Counted from the stretch's first letter, positions 7,095-13,845 are shown. The stretch is DNA of 19,225 nt from Natrialbaceae archaeon Tc-Br11_E2g1 (GCA_001564255.1 LKNC01000016.1:1-19225), one strand, 5' to 3'. The notes: generated by a model not told the origin, from the sequence alone. Program-made: numbers and translations.

Positions 7095-8287
7095 ACTGAT
7101 AGCTCGAGTGCGATCGGCTCCATCTCGAGGAAGGCCGTCTCGTAGCCCTGGTGGCGGTCGACCTGTGGCGGGGCGGTGACCTCGAGGGTCAGTTCGTCGC
7201 CGGCCTCGAGGTCGTCGACTGCCAGCCCGTAGTGGTGGCCGACCTCGGGGTCGAGGGTCTCCCGGACGGTCTCGCCCTCGAGGACCGTCTCGTCGTCCCG
7301 TTCGAGGGTCGCCTCGAGGTTCATCTGCGGGAGGACACAGCGGTTGTAGGGGGTCCGTGGGGAGACGAGCAGGTATCGGTCGTCGGCAAACCGCGAACCG
7401 GGCTCGAGGACGGTAACGGCGAAGTCGGCGTCGCCGCTCTCGGGGAGGTCCCCGCCGGGTTCCTGAAGCGTGCCCGGAAGCTCGCCCGCGTGTGGAAGCG
7501 AGGAGTAGGGGACGTGCGCGTGGTCGTGACCGTCGTCGTGGTCGTGGCCGTCGTCGTGACCGTCGTCGTGATGACCGTGGTCCATCGGCTCGAGTGCGCC
7601 CCGCTCTCCCCACTCCTCTTCGGGGAAGTACTCGATCTCCTCTACGAGTTCGCCCAGTTCCTCGAGGGAGAACTCGAACTCGAACTCGAACTCGGCGCGT
7701 TCGTCGAACCGGCCCTCGAGGTCGCCGGTCAGATCGACCGAAAGCGGTGGGATCGATCCCTCGACGCGGTAGGTGCCGTCACCGTCGAGTGAGACGTTGT
7801 CCCCGAAGTGAAAGCCCATCTCCTGGGAGATCATCGTCCAGGGGTTGACCGAGGCGACTTCCTCGCCGTGTTTGTAGACGTCGAAGTCGACGCCGTCTAT
7901 GGGGACGACAGTGTCGGTTTCGTGGTCCCAGACCGAGACCATCAGGTGGACGTCTTCCTCGGCCGTCGGGTCGTGGCGTTCGACCTCGTTCCCGCTTACG
8001 AGCCAGAACGGGTGTGGGTAGGTGTACATCGGCGCGAACGCGTACTCCCCGGCGGTGACGACATCCCCCATGAGCATCTGCTCGCGGTGGGTCGGTCTGT
8101 ACACCGCCGCTGGCGGGTCCTCGATCTCCGGAAACCCGGGGAGATCCTCGCCGACGTGGTCGGGATCGTCCCCCTCATCGCCGTTCCCGTCGTCCCCGTT
8201 GCCCCCCACACAGCCGGCGATCGCGATCGCCCCTCCGATCGCTGCCCCGGAGAGGAGTCGCCGCCGGCTCACGCTCGAGTCGGTCAT
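7091..8287 (-). CDS. Tat lipoprotein, P19/Tpd-like metal-binding protein with His/Asp-rich segment
   Basis: A 398-residue exported lipoprotein. The signal MTDSSVSRRRLLSGAAIGG has the twin arginines and ends in the lipobox IAGC. The N-terminal half resembles the P19/Tpd high-affinity iron-transport protein family: YRPTHREQMLMGDV, then HLMVSVWDHET and the signature-like QEMGFHFGDNVSLDGDGTYRV, where Met and His could bind Cu or Fe. A segment at about residues 235-258 holds nine His among Asp and Gly and is a second likely metal site. The C-terminal half, after residue ~260, seems to be another beta-rich domain (FAVTVLEPGSRF onward). No permease lies next to it; the coupled neighbour is a PGF-CTERM surface protein. 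Haloarchaeal homologues are usually labelled iron transporter or DUF7350. The real metal is unknown. Confidence 0.83.
   Translation of the reverse strand: MTDSSVSRRRLLSGAAIGGAIAIAGCVGGNGDDGNGDEGDDPDHVGEDLPGFPEIEDPPAAVYRPTHREQMLMGDVVTAGEYAFAPMYTYPHPFWLVSGNEVERHDPTAEEDVHLMVSVWDHETDTVVPIDGVDFDVYKHGEEVASVNPWTMISQEMGFHFGDNVSLDGDGTYRVEGSIPPLSVDLTGDLEGRFDERAEFEFEFEFSLEELGELVEEIEYFPEEEWGERGALEPMDHGHHDDGHDDGHDHDDGHDHAHVPYSSLPHAGELPGTLQEPGGDLPESGDADFAVTVLEPGSRFADDRYLLVSPRTPYNRCVLPQMNLEATLERDDETVLEGETVRETLDPEVGHHYGLAVDDLEAGDELTLEVTAPPQVDRHQGYETAFLEMEPIALELSV
7515..7584 (-). repeat. His/Asp/Gly low-complexity coding repeat
   Basis: Degenerate repeats of GAC/CAC/GGC codons within the P19-like gene encode units such as DDGHDHDDGHDHAH. 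On the DNA level this is a short imperfect tandem array of about 70 bases. It is prone to slippage, so length variants between strains are expected. Confidence 0.8.
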
Positions 8288-8310
8288 GCACACTCGTTGA
8301 CCTCTGAGGG

Positions 8311-8317
8311 TATTGAA
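8311..8317 (-). promoter_or_regulatory. TATA-like element of P19-like gene
   Basis: TTCAATA on the minus strand, 24-30 bases before the ATG at 8287. Confidence 0.5.
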
Positions 8318-8334
8318 CTGCCGGCCACTGGCAG
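8318..8334. promoter_or_regulatory. Imperfect dyad next to the P19-like promoter, possible operator
   Basis: CTGCCGGCCACTGGCAG is an imperfect palindrome with CTGCC/GGCAG outer arms. It touches the upstream side of the TATA-like box, where TFB would bind. A regulator bound here could block initiation. No known haloarchaeal metal-regulator consensus is matched, so this is tentative. Confidence 0.3.
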
Positions 8335-8465
8335 AAAGTGAGGCTATCTCGGTTCGGCGGCAACTTCCGACGACTCGGCTGGTTCGACCGTGGGTGTCTC
8401 TATCTACCGTGCAAGCAGCGGACGACCGCGGTCGGCGACCTGACCGGATCGCGGAGACCTGAACG

Positions 8466-8810
8466 TCACTCGGTACCGGCGTCGTGGTCTTTCTCGACGG
8501 TAATTTCGACGTTGTCGGGCTCGATCCCGATCCTGGCGAACTGGGTGCGGACGTGGTCTTTCGCCGCCTCGAGTGCCTGCCCTCTGGTGTCGAAGCCACG
8601 TGGCATCGGCGACTCGAAGGCGACCTGGATCTCCCTGCCGGCGACCTCGAGGCTCGAGCCGCCGCTGTCGACCTCGTAGAACTCGTCACAGACCCAGACG
8701 TAGGCGGCGTACTCATCGGGTGCGCCCCGAAACTGTGGAGCGTCCTCGCCGCGCTCGTAGATCGTCCCGGTCAACTCGGTCCCCCCTGCACGGCCGCGAA
8801 CGAAGAGCAT
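8466..8810 (-). CDS. Small conserved haloarchaeal protein (DUF7113-like)
   Basis: A 114-residue acidic soluble protein with no signal peptide or membrane segment. It starts MLFVRGRAGGTELTGTIYER and contains YAAYVWVCDEFYEVDSGGSS and ESPMPRGFDTRGQALEAAKD, and it resembles the haloarchaeal DUF7113 family of unknown role. The alternating strand and helix pattern suggests a small alpha/beta domain. It follows NurA by 51 bases, but a clear T-rich box (8832-8840) allows separate transcription. I see no catalytic motif. Codon use and the promoter make it a convincing gene, though the function is unknown. Confidence 0.78.
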   Translation of the reverse strand: MLFVRGRAGGTELTGTIYERGEDAPQFRGAPDEYAAYVWVCDEFYEVDSGGSSLEVAGREIQVAFESPMPRGFDTRGQALEAAKDHVRTQFARIGIEPDNVEITVEKDHDAGTE

Positions 8811-8831
8811 GGGTTAGGTAGGACGGCGACG

Positions 8832-8840
8832 GGTAAAAAG
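8832..8840 (-). promoter_or_regulatory. TATA-like element of DUF7113-like gene
   Basis: CTTTTTACC on the minus strand, 22-30 bases before the ATG at 8810; one of the clearest boxes in the window. Confidence 0.6.
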
Positions 8841-8861
8841 GGGTTCGTGACAGTGTAGTCT

Positions 8862-10130
8862 TCACTCGAGTCCCCAGCGGTGGTCGTCGTAGGTCCGGTC
8901 CCGACTCGTCTCGAAGGCGTCCTCGAAGCGCTCCCTGATCGACGCCTTCTCGGCGTTCCCGATACGGGCAAGTTCGTCCGCCTTCTCGACGACCGTCGGC
9001 GGGCCACTCGAGATCGCGACGTCCCTGAGCACCTGGTGAGCGATCGCCTCACGGATCCCCGGAGTGCGTGCGAACGCGTAGGGCGTCTCGACGCGATAGA
9101 GCAGGTCCGAGCGGGGATCGTAGACGACGAAGAAGGTAACCTCGTAGGCGTCGGCCTCGAGGCGTCGGTCCACGCCGAGCGCGTCACCCCCTTTCGACAG
9201 TGGGTAGTCGACCCCGCCACGCGAGCGAAACCAGCCCGAGTAGGTCAGCGCCGATCGGTCACGTTCCCAGCGGTCCCCGTCGACGTCGTCGACGTACTCC
9301 CCGACCTCAAGGACGCGTGTAAAGAGGGCGGCGTCGTCCGCCCACGGCGTCTCGATCCCCTCCTTGCCCGCGAGCGTCCGACAGATCACCCGCGTCGAGG
9401 GGTTCTTCACGAAGCCGACGAGTGGGATCCCCCGGTCGACGAACTCCTCGACCAGCCGGACGTAGTTCTCGAGGACCGTCGTCGGCCGGGGGTCCTCGAG
9501 GAGGAAATCGGCGAGGTCTGGATGCTGGTCCGACCATCGGAGCAGTCCACGAGGGTAGAGCGGGCCGTCGAGGACGAGCAGATCCGAAACGGCGTCGGCG
9601 TGTTCTAGGGCGTGTTCGCTCTCGGCGAGGTAGAGCGCGAGCGCGTGGACGACCCCTTCGGCGAACCGTGGCAGCGGCGGGACCTTGATCGCGCGGCTGC
9701 GGCTGTACCCCTCGTCGAAGGCGATCCACTCGTCGTGGACCCGTGCCGTGGGGTCGTTCGAGTGGACGGTCGCGACGACGGTCCGGGACCGATGGAGCTC
9801 TATGTCACTCGGCGTCGACGCCATCGCCGCTCCCGCGACGTCGACGACCAGTCCGTTCCGAAAGGTCGTCGGATTGATCGTCCCCGCGTCCAGTCCGTGA
9901 GCGGTCGGAAACGGCGACTCGATTAGAGCCACGTCCTCTCTGTCGACCCGATGGCGGGAGACCTCGGCGACCGGCTCTATGACCGCCCGCCCGCTATCGT
10001 CACGCAGGGGATCGAGAAACGACTCCCAGACCGTCTCGGCGAAGGCCCTGTGGTCGCGCTCGTCGGCACCGTAGTCGATCCGTCGGGCCAGCGCCGCGAT
10101 ACCGTCGTAGTGGACCGGATCGAGGGTCAT
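8862..10130 (-). CDS. nurA: NurA-domain 5'-3' nuclease
   Basis: A 422-residue NurA-family nuclease, a Mn-dependent enzyme that resects DNA ends together with HerA. The first metal-binding Asp of the NurA fold (usually in a DGS-type motif) is likely D81 in HGLDAGTINP, followed by the strand GLVVDVAGAAMAS. The second is likely D188 in DLLVLDGPLYP. LVGFVKNPSTRVICRTL corresponds to the conserved Lys-containing strand after it. The N-terminal ~75 residues are helical and acidic. I chose the ATG at 10130 over one nine codons upstream because a TATA-like box lies 23-31 bases before it. It follows the GTPBP1-like gene by 38 bases. A HerA-like ATPase is on the same strand, but three genes away. Confidence 0.88.
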   Translation of the reverse strand: MTLDPVHYDGIAALARRIDYGADERDHRAFAETVWESFLDPLRDDSGRAVIEPVAEVSRHRVDREDVALIESPFPTAHGLDAGTINPTTFRNGLVVDVAGAAMASTPSDIELHRSRTVVATVHSNDPTARVHDEWIAFDEGYSRSRAIKVPPLPRFAEGVVHALALYLAESEHALEHADAVSDLLVLDGPLYPRGLLRWSDQHPDLADFLLEDPRPTTVLENYVRLVEEFVDRGIPLVGFVKNPSTRVICRTLAGKEGIETPWADDAALFTRVLEVGEYVDDVDGDRWERDRSALTYSGWFRSRGGVDYPLSKGGDALGVDRRLEADAYEVTFFVVYDPRSDLLYRVETPYAFARTPGIREAIAHQVLRDVAISSGPPTVVEKADELARIGNAEKASIRERFEDAFETSRDRTYDDHRWGLE

Positions 10131-10141
10131 ACCATCGGGAA

Positions 10142-10168
10142 CCGCGGGCACTCCCAAAAGTCCCGCGG
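10142..10168. promoter_or_regulatory. Hairpin in the GTPBP1-nurA spacer with TATA-like loop
   Basis: CCGCGGG (10142-10148) and CCCGCGG (10162-10168) form a stem that extends inward through ACT/AGT with one unpaired C. On the minus strand the loop contains ACTTTTGGG (10153-10161), which sits where the nurA TATA box should be. The stem starts right after the GTPBP1 stop codon. It could be an mRNA processing or termination structure, or a dyad framing the nurA promoter. Confidence 0.5.
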
Positions 10169-11770
10169 TCAGTCGACGGGGTAGACCTCGGTGACGGTCC
10201 CGACGCCCTTGCTCCGACCCTCCCGGAAGACGAACTTCTGGCCTTCCTCGACCAGGTACGGCCGGAACTTGAATCGAACGCGGGTCTTCCCGGCATCCCC
10301 GGGCAGCAATCGCCCCTCCTCCGGGTAGAAGGCGGCGGCCTCGCCGATGGTCTCGAGGTGGACCACGGGTTCGTAGCCGTCGCCGATCCGGGTGGGATGG
10401 TTGAGTACCATCACTTCGGCCTCGAACTCCCTGACGGGCGCTGGTGCCGCGTCGGCCGGCAGGAGAACCATCCCGCGCTCGACGTCGCGCTCTTTGATCC
10501 CCTTGAGCGCGATGCCGACGATCCGACCCGCCTGTGCCCGGTCGACGCGGTGGTAGTGCATCTCGATCGAGCGAACCTCGACCTCCTCGAAGCGCCCGTC
10601 GGGCATCGGGCCGAGCAGGAGTTCGTCGCCGGCTTCGACCTCACCGCCCATCACGGTCCCCGAGGCGACCGCGCCGACACCCGTGACGGAGTAGCTGCGG
10701 TCGACGTACATCCGGAACTCGCCGTCGTCACTCGCGGTCTTCGGTAGCCGGTCGAACAGTTCGTCGAGGACCTCGAGGCCCCCGCCCGTGACGGCGCTCG
10801 TCTCGACGATCGGGACGACCGTCTCGCCGATCTCCTCTACCGCGGCGTCGACGCCGTGGCGTTCGATCCGCAGCGGCGATTTGCCGACCTCCCGGAGGAG
10901 GCGTTCGACCTCGCGTTCGACCTCCTCGACGCGTTCCTCGCTGACGACGTCGGTCTTGGTGATCGCGACCATCGTCGGCAGGTCGGTCGCGAGCAACACG
11001 CCGAGGTGTTCGCGGGTCGTCCGTGTGGGCCCGTCGTCGGCGGCGACGACGAGCAGCCCGTAGTCGAGTTTCTGCCCGACCAGCCCGCGGATCGTCGTCC
11101 GCAGCCAGGGCTCGTGGCCGACGGTGTCGACGAACGAGACCAGTCGGTCGGCCTCCTCGACGACCCGTGCACGGTCCTGTTTCCGGTCGGGATTGCGCAC
11201 CCGGATCGGGCCGTCCCCGTCGAAGCCGTAGACGGCATAGGAGAGGTCCGCCGAGAGCCCGCGTTCGACCTCGTGGGGCTGGACGTCGAGGTAGCCTCGA
11301 GTCGCGCCGTCGCCGTCGTCTTCCTCGCCGGTGACCAGCGACCCGATGAGCGTACTCTTGCCGTGGTCGACGTGGCCCGCCGTCCCCACGACCACGTGTT
11401 CGTCGTCGGTCTCGAGGACTGACCCGTCCCGTACCCGGGCGACGCCGACTAACCCGTCGCCGGCGCTCCAGGTCTGGACGTCGTCGATGTGGGCGTCGGC
11501 TTCCTCGGCCAGAAGTGAGAGAACGTCCATCGATTCGGAGAAGCTGTCGGGGTCGATCCCGGCGAGACCGCCGTCGTCGGTTACCCCGACCACGTAGGTC
11601 GCCTCGCCGTCACCGGAGAGAACGCGATGTCGAAGCTGGGCGGCCAGACTCTCCCGCCGTCCGCCCTCGAGGTGGACGTCCCGTGAGAGGCGCTCTTTGA
11701 ACTCCACGCTCCCACCGTCCCGTTCGCCACGTTCCAGGGCCCGCTCGAGCAAGGCCCGGTCACGGCTCAT
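10169..11770 (-). CDS. GTPBP1-type translational GTPase-like protein
   Basis: A 533-residue GTPase of the EF-Tu/eIF2-gamma class, GTPBP1/2 subfamily. The G1 motif GTAGHVDHGKST is at residues 129-140, G3 DTVGHE at 215-220 and G4 TKTD at 271-274, all intact. Beta-barrel domains II and III follow: YSVTGVGAVASGTVMGG, then RAQAGRIVGIALKGI, and a C-terminal barrel ending GVGTVTEVYPVD. The N-terminal ~75 residues (SVEFKERLSR and ATYVVGVTDDGGLAGI) form the domain also seen in eukaryotic GTPBP1; it resembles AlbA_2/Schlafen-type modules. Eukaryotic members act in ribosome rescue and mRNA decay, and the archaeal role is not established. The ATG at 11770 is supported by a CTTTTGCC box. It is the first of six same-strand genes. 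Confidence 0.9.
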   Translation of the reverse strand: MSRDRALLERALERGERDGGSVEFKERLSRDVHLEGGRRESLAAQLRHRVLSGDGEATYVVGVTDDGGLAGIDPDSFSESMDVLSLLAEEADAHIDDVQTWSAGDGLVGVARVRDGSVLETDDEHVVVGTAGHVDHGKSTLIGSLVTGEEDDGDGATRGYLDVQPHEVERGLSADLSYAVYGFDGDGPIRVRNPDRKQDRARVVEEADRLVSFVDTVGHEPWLRTTIRGLVGQKLDYGLLVVAADDGPTRTTREHLGVLLATDLPTMVAITKTDVVSEERVEEVEREVERLLREVGKSPLRIERHGVDAAVEEIGETVVPIVETSAVTGGGLEVLDELFDRLPKTASDDGEFRMYVDRSYSVTGVGAVASGTVMGGEVEAGDELLLGPMPDGRFEEVEVRSIEMHYHRVDRAQAGRIVGIALKGIKERDVERGMVLLPADAAPAPVREFEAEVMVLNHPTRIGDGYEPVVHLETIGEAAAFYPEEGRLLPGDAGKTRVRFKFRPYLVEEGQKFVFREGRSKGVGTVTEVYPVD

Positions 11771-11793
11771 ACCCCTCGGTAGCGACTGACAGG

Positions 11794-11801
11794 GCAAAAG
11801 G
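11794..11801 (-). promoter_or_regulatory. TATA-like element of GTPBP1-like gene
   Basis: CCTTTTGC-type box on the minus strand, 24-31 bases before the ATG at 11770. Confidence 0.5.
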
Positions 11802-11856
11802 CTTCCCGTCGTCCGTCCGCGGCTGTACTGTCGATCATGGACCTGTGAACCCGTGT

Positions 11857-11890
11857 GTGTCAGACCTGGCGGTACACCGCGTGTCAGCCC
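11857..11890. promoter_or_regulatory. Direct repeat GTGTCAGNCC with internal dyad, possible operator
   Basis: GTGTCAGACC (11857-11866) and GTGTCAGCCC (11881-11890) are direct repeats 24 bases apart. They flank the imperfect dyad GCGGTACACCGC (11869-11880). The cluster lies in the 207-bp divergent spacer between the GTPBP1-like gene and the HFX_2341-type regulator. It could be a regulator site, perhaps of the adjacent regulator itself; this is inference from position only. Confidence 0.25.
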
Positions 11891-11947
11891 GTCCTCTCTC
11901 GGGAGGCGGCCCCGTCTGCCAGTACTCGGGAGGCCGGAGCGTGGTGG

Positions 11948-11955
11948 TTTTTACC
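11948..11955 (+). promoter_or_regulatory. TATA-like element of HFX_2341-type regulator
   Basis: TTTTTACC lies 23-30 bases before the ATG at 11978. It supports that start over the longer frame opening at 11855. Confidence 0.6.
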
Positions 11956-11977
11956 CCTCCGGGCACTCTTTGGGCGT

Positions 11978-12886
11978 ATGCAAACACACATCGTTCCGGT
12001 CGGCTTCGACTACGACCGGCTGATCGCCCCGCTCGTGCGCGACCAGATCGACGTCGATCGGGTGATCTTACTCGAGGGCGCAGTCGGGAGCGAGGCGAAC
12101 GTCGAGTACTCCCGTAATCTCTCCCGGAAACTCGAGACCGACTTCCAGAACTTGCTTGGGGCGACGACAGAGCGGTTCGTCTTAGCGGACGTCTACGATT
12201 ACGACGAGGCCTTCGAGCAGGCCTACGATCTCATCACCGCGGAACTCGACCGGGACAACGAGGTCTGGGTGAACGTCGCGGCGATGCCCCGCACCGTCAG
12301 TTTCGCCTTCGCCAACGCCGCCCACTCGCTTATGGTCGAACGCCAGGAGGATCGCGAGAAGATCCACACCTACTACACCGCGCCCGAAAAGTACCTCGAG
12401 ACGGAACTGGCCGAGGAACTGCGCAAGGGCTCGGCGTTGCTCGAGGCGGTACTCGGTGAGGAAGTCGACGACGGGCGGATCGAACGGCGTCTAGAGAGCG
12501 CCCGTGACCTGCTCGCGGAGTTCGACGAGCGGGGGACGACGATCGGCGCGAAAGAGATCGACGGCGATCACATAGTCGAGTTGCCCGTGGCTTCCTTCTC
12601 GAACGTCAAGCCCTTCGAGGAGCTGATCCTGTACAAACTCGGGGAGGACGGTGAGTTCGATTCGGTCTCGGAACTGGCGGAGTCACTCGCCCGGGAGTTA
12701 AACGAGGAGTACACCGACAGTTTCCGCTCGAAGGTCATCTACAACGTCGATCGGCTGGGGCCCGGCGGGAAAGGCTACGTCGAACGGGAAAAACACGGCA
12801 AGTCCTACCGGACGCGGCTCTCACGGATCGGCGAACTGTGGGTGCGGGCACACTCGGGGCGTCAGCCCGAGGATTTCGAGAAGTAA
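11978..12886 (+). CDS. HFX_2341/DUF6293-type regulator: CARF-like domain plus winged helix
   Basis: A 302-residue two-domain protein. The N-terminal ~150 residues (MQTHIVPVGFDYDRLIAPL, VILLEGAV, then NEVWVNVAAMPRTVSFAFANAAHSL) have the Rossmann-like strand order and small-residue loops of DUF6293, a family related to the CARF nucleotide-sensing domains of Csa3-type regulators. The C-terminal part (KPFEELILYKLGEDGEF onward, then SKVIYNVDRLGPGGKGYVER) is a winged helix-turn-helix. It probably binds DNA, with a ligand sensed by the N-terminal domain. No CRISPR array or cas gene is nearby, so CRISPR control is not implied. The start is fixed by the TATA-like box. The family is likely, and the ligand and targets are unknown. 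Confidence 0.82.
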   Translation: MQTHIVPVGFDYDRLIAPLVRDQIDVDRVILLEGAVGSEANVEYSRNLSRKLETDFQNLLGATTERFVLADVYDYDEAFEQAYDLITAELDRDNEVWVNVAAMPRTVSFAFANAAHSLMVERQEDREKIHTYYTAPEKYLETELAEELRKGSALLEAVLGEEVDDGRIERRLESARDLLAEFDERGTTIGAKEIDGDHIVELPVASFSNVKPFEELILYKLGEDGEFDSVSELAESLARELNEEYTDSFRSKVIYNVDRLGPGGKGYVEREKHGKSYRTRLSRIGELWVRAHSGRQPEDFEK

Positions 12887-13010
12887 GAGAGGCTATAGTA
12901 CAGATTTCCGGACAGACCCGGAGTCTGACAGTCAACGTAGACAGAGGGCCGCGAGGAACCGGACGCTGTCCGGTGACGAGCGGCCCGGACACATCGGCAA
13001 GTGATGACCA

Positions 13011-13053
13011 ATACTGGCGGCGAAAATCCGCCAGGATTTTCGGCCGACAGTAT
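13011..13053. terminator. Long hairpin between convergent genes, overlapping the aIF2-beta stop
   Basis: Left arm ATACTGGCGGCGAAAATCC (13011-13029), loop GCCA, right arm GGATTTTCGGCCGACAGTAT (13034-13053). The arms pair almost perfectly, with a single mismatch and a one-base bulge. The right arm runs into the first base of the aIF2-beta stop codon. It lies between two convergent genes, so a role in bidirectional termination or 3'-end formation is plausible. There is no long U tract, so it is not a classical intrinsic terminator. Its arms match the 18-bp repeats found upstream of aIF2-beta. Confidence 0.6.
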
Positions 13054-13664
13054 CAGGCTTTCCGGGCGAACGCGAGGTTTCCGGAGATGTTCTTGATGTA
13101 GATCTCGAGGACGTCGCCTTCCTCCGCACCGGGGACGAAGATCGTGTACTCGCCTTTCTCGGCGACGCCGTCGCCTTTGCGGCCAGTACCCGTGATCTCG
13201 ACGGTGTAGGTCTTGCCCTCTTCGACGGCCTCCTTTTGTTTTTGTTGCTGGCTGCTCGTCGAGCGTTTGGTGACGGGCCGGAACGCACCGCAGGCGTCAC
13301 AGCGGAGCATGGGTGTGCGGTCCTCACGGACCAGTCGGGTGTCGGGCAGTCCACACTCCGAACAGCGGACGTACTCCTCGACGTAGGCGTCTACCGTTGC
13401 GTCGAAGTCACTGCCGGAGAAGTTCCCGTTGTAGCGGCCACTGCCGTCGGAGAGTTTGCCGTTGGTCCCGAGTTCGCGCTGGACGAACCGGTGGAGGTGT
13501 TCGTCCTCACGGGAGAGGACGTCGGCGATCTCACCGAGGTTGGTAAACCGCGTGAACGCACCGTCTTTCTGTGGCTGTGCGTCGGGGATCTGGAGACGCG
13601 TTTCGTCGCCTCCGATGTCCGGGACGTTCTCCATCGCCCGGTCGAGACTCGATTCGTAATCCAT
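13053..13664 (-). CDS. eif2b: Translation initiation factor aIF2 subunit beta with C-terminal TRAM domain
   Basis: A 203-residue protein. Archaeal aIF2-beta is part of the aIF2 complex that brings initiator Met-tRNA to the small ribosomal subunit. Residues ~1-95 are the helical N-terminus and the central alpha/beta domain (GAFTRFTNLGEIADVLSRED, HRFVQRELGTNGKL). A C4 zinc ribbon follows: C101, C104, C122 and C125. A Gln/Ser-rich linker then leads to a TRAM domain (about 145-203, KTYTVEITGTGRKGDGVAEK and GDVLEIYIKNISGNLAFARK) that may bind RNA. The added TRAM makes it longer than the ~140-residue aIF2-beta of other archaea, and the fused form is the known haloarchaeal arrangement. The ATG at 13664 has a GGATTTACG box 23-31 bases upstream. 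Confidence 0.95.
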   Translation of the reverse strand: MDYESSLDRAMENVPDIGGDETRLQIPDAQPQKDGAFTRFTNLGEIADVLSREDEHLHRFVQRELGTNGKLSDGSGRYNGNFSGSDFDATVDAYVEEYVRCSECGLPDTRLVREDRTPMLRCDACGAFRPVTKRSTSSQQQKQKEAVEEGKTYTVEITGTGRKGDGVAEKGEYTIFVPGAEEGDVLEIYIKNISGNLAFARKA

Positions 13665-13686
13665 ACGCGAGCCGACGGACCCGTGA

Positions 13687-13695
13687 CGTAAATCC
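13687..13695 (-). promoter_or_regulatory. TATA-like element of aIF2-beta
   Basis: GGATTTACG on the minus strand, 23-31 bases before the ATG at 13664. Confidence 0.5.
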
Positions 13696-13845
13696 GTTCT
13701 GCTCTCGGTCTCTCGAGGCGTCGAGTGGCCCGAACGCCGCGGTCGCGCGTTCGCCGGGTGAGCGTTCCGGTCCTCGTCCGGGGGCTTCGCCTCGAGGCGG
13801 TCGCCCGCTGTGCCGGTGGGTTCGCCCGAGCGTGTCGAACGTGTT

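Noticed and set aside
7515..7584. Possible CRISPR-like or tandem repeat
   Set aside because: Units are 6-12 bases, in frame, and encode a His/Asp-rich tract; there are no spacers.
7151..7792. 213-residue plus-strand frame with a Val-rich stretch that looks like a membrane helix
   Set aside because: The Val run is the antisense of the His/Asp repeat in the P19-like gene, not a real helix.
11855..11977. 41-residue N-terminal extension of the HFX_2341-type regulator
   Set aside because: A TATA-like box lies inside the extension at the right distance from the ATG at 11978.
12913..12927. CAGAC/GTCTG hairpin after the HFX_2341-type gene as a terminator
   Set aside because: Only a 5-bp stem with no U tract; too weak to call.
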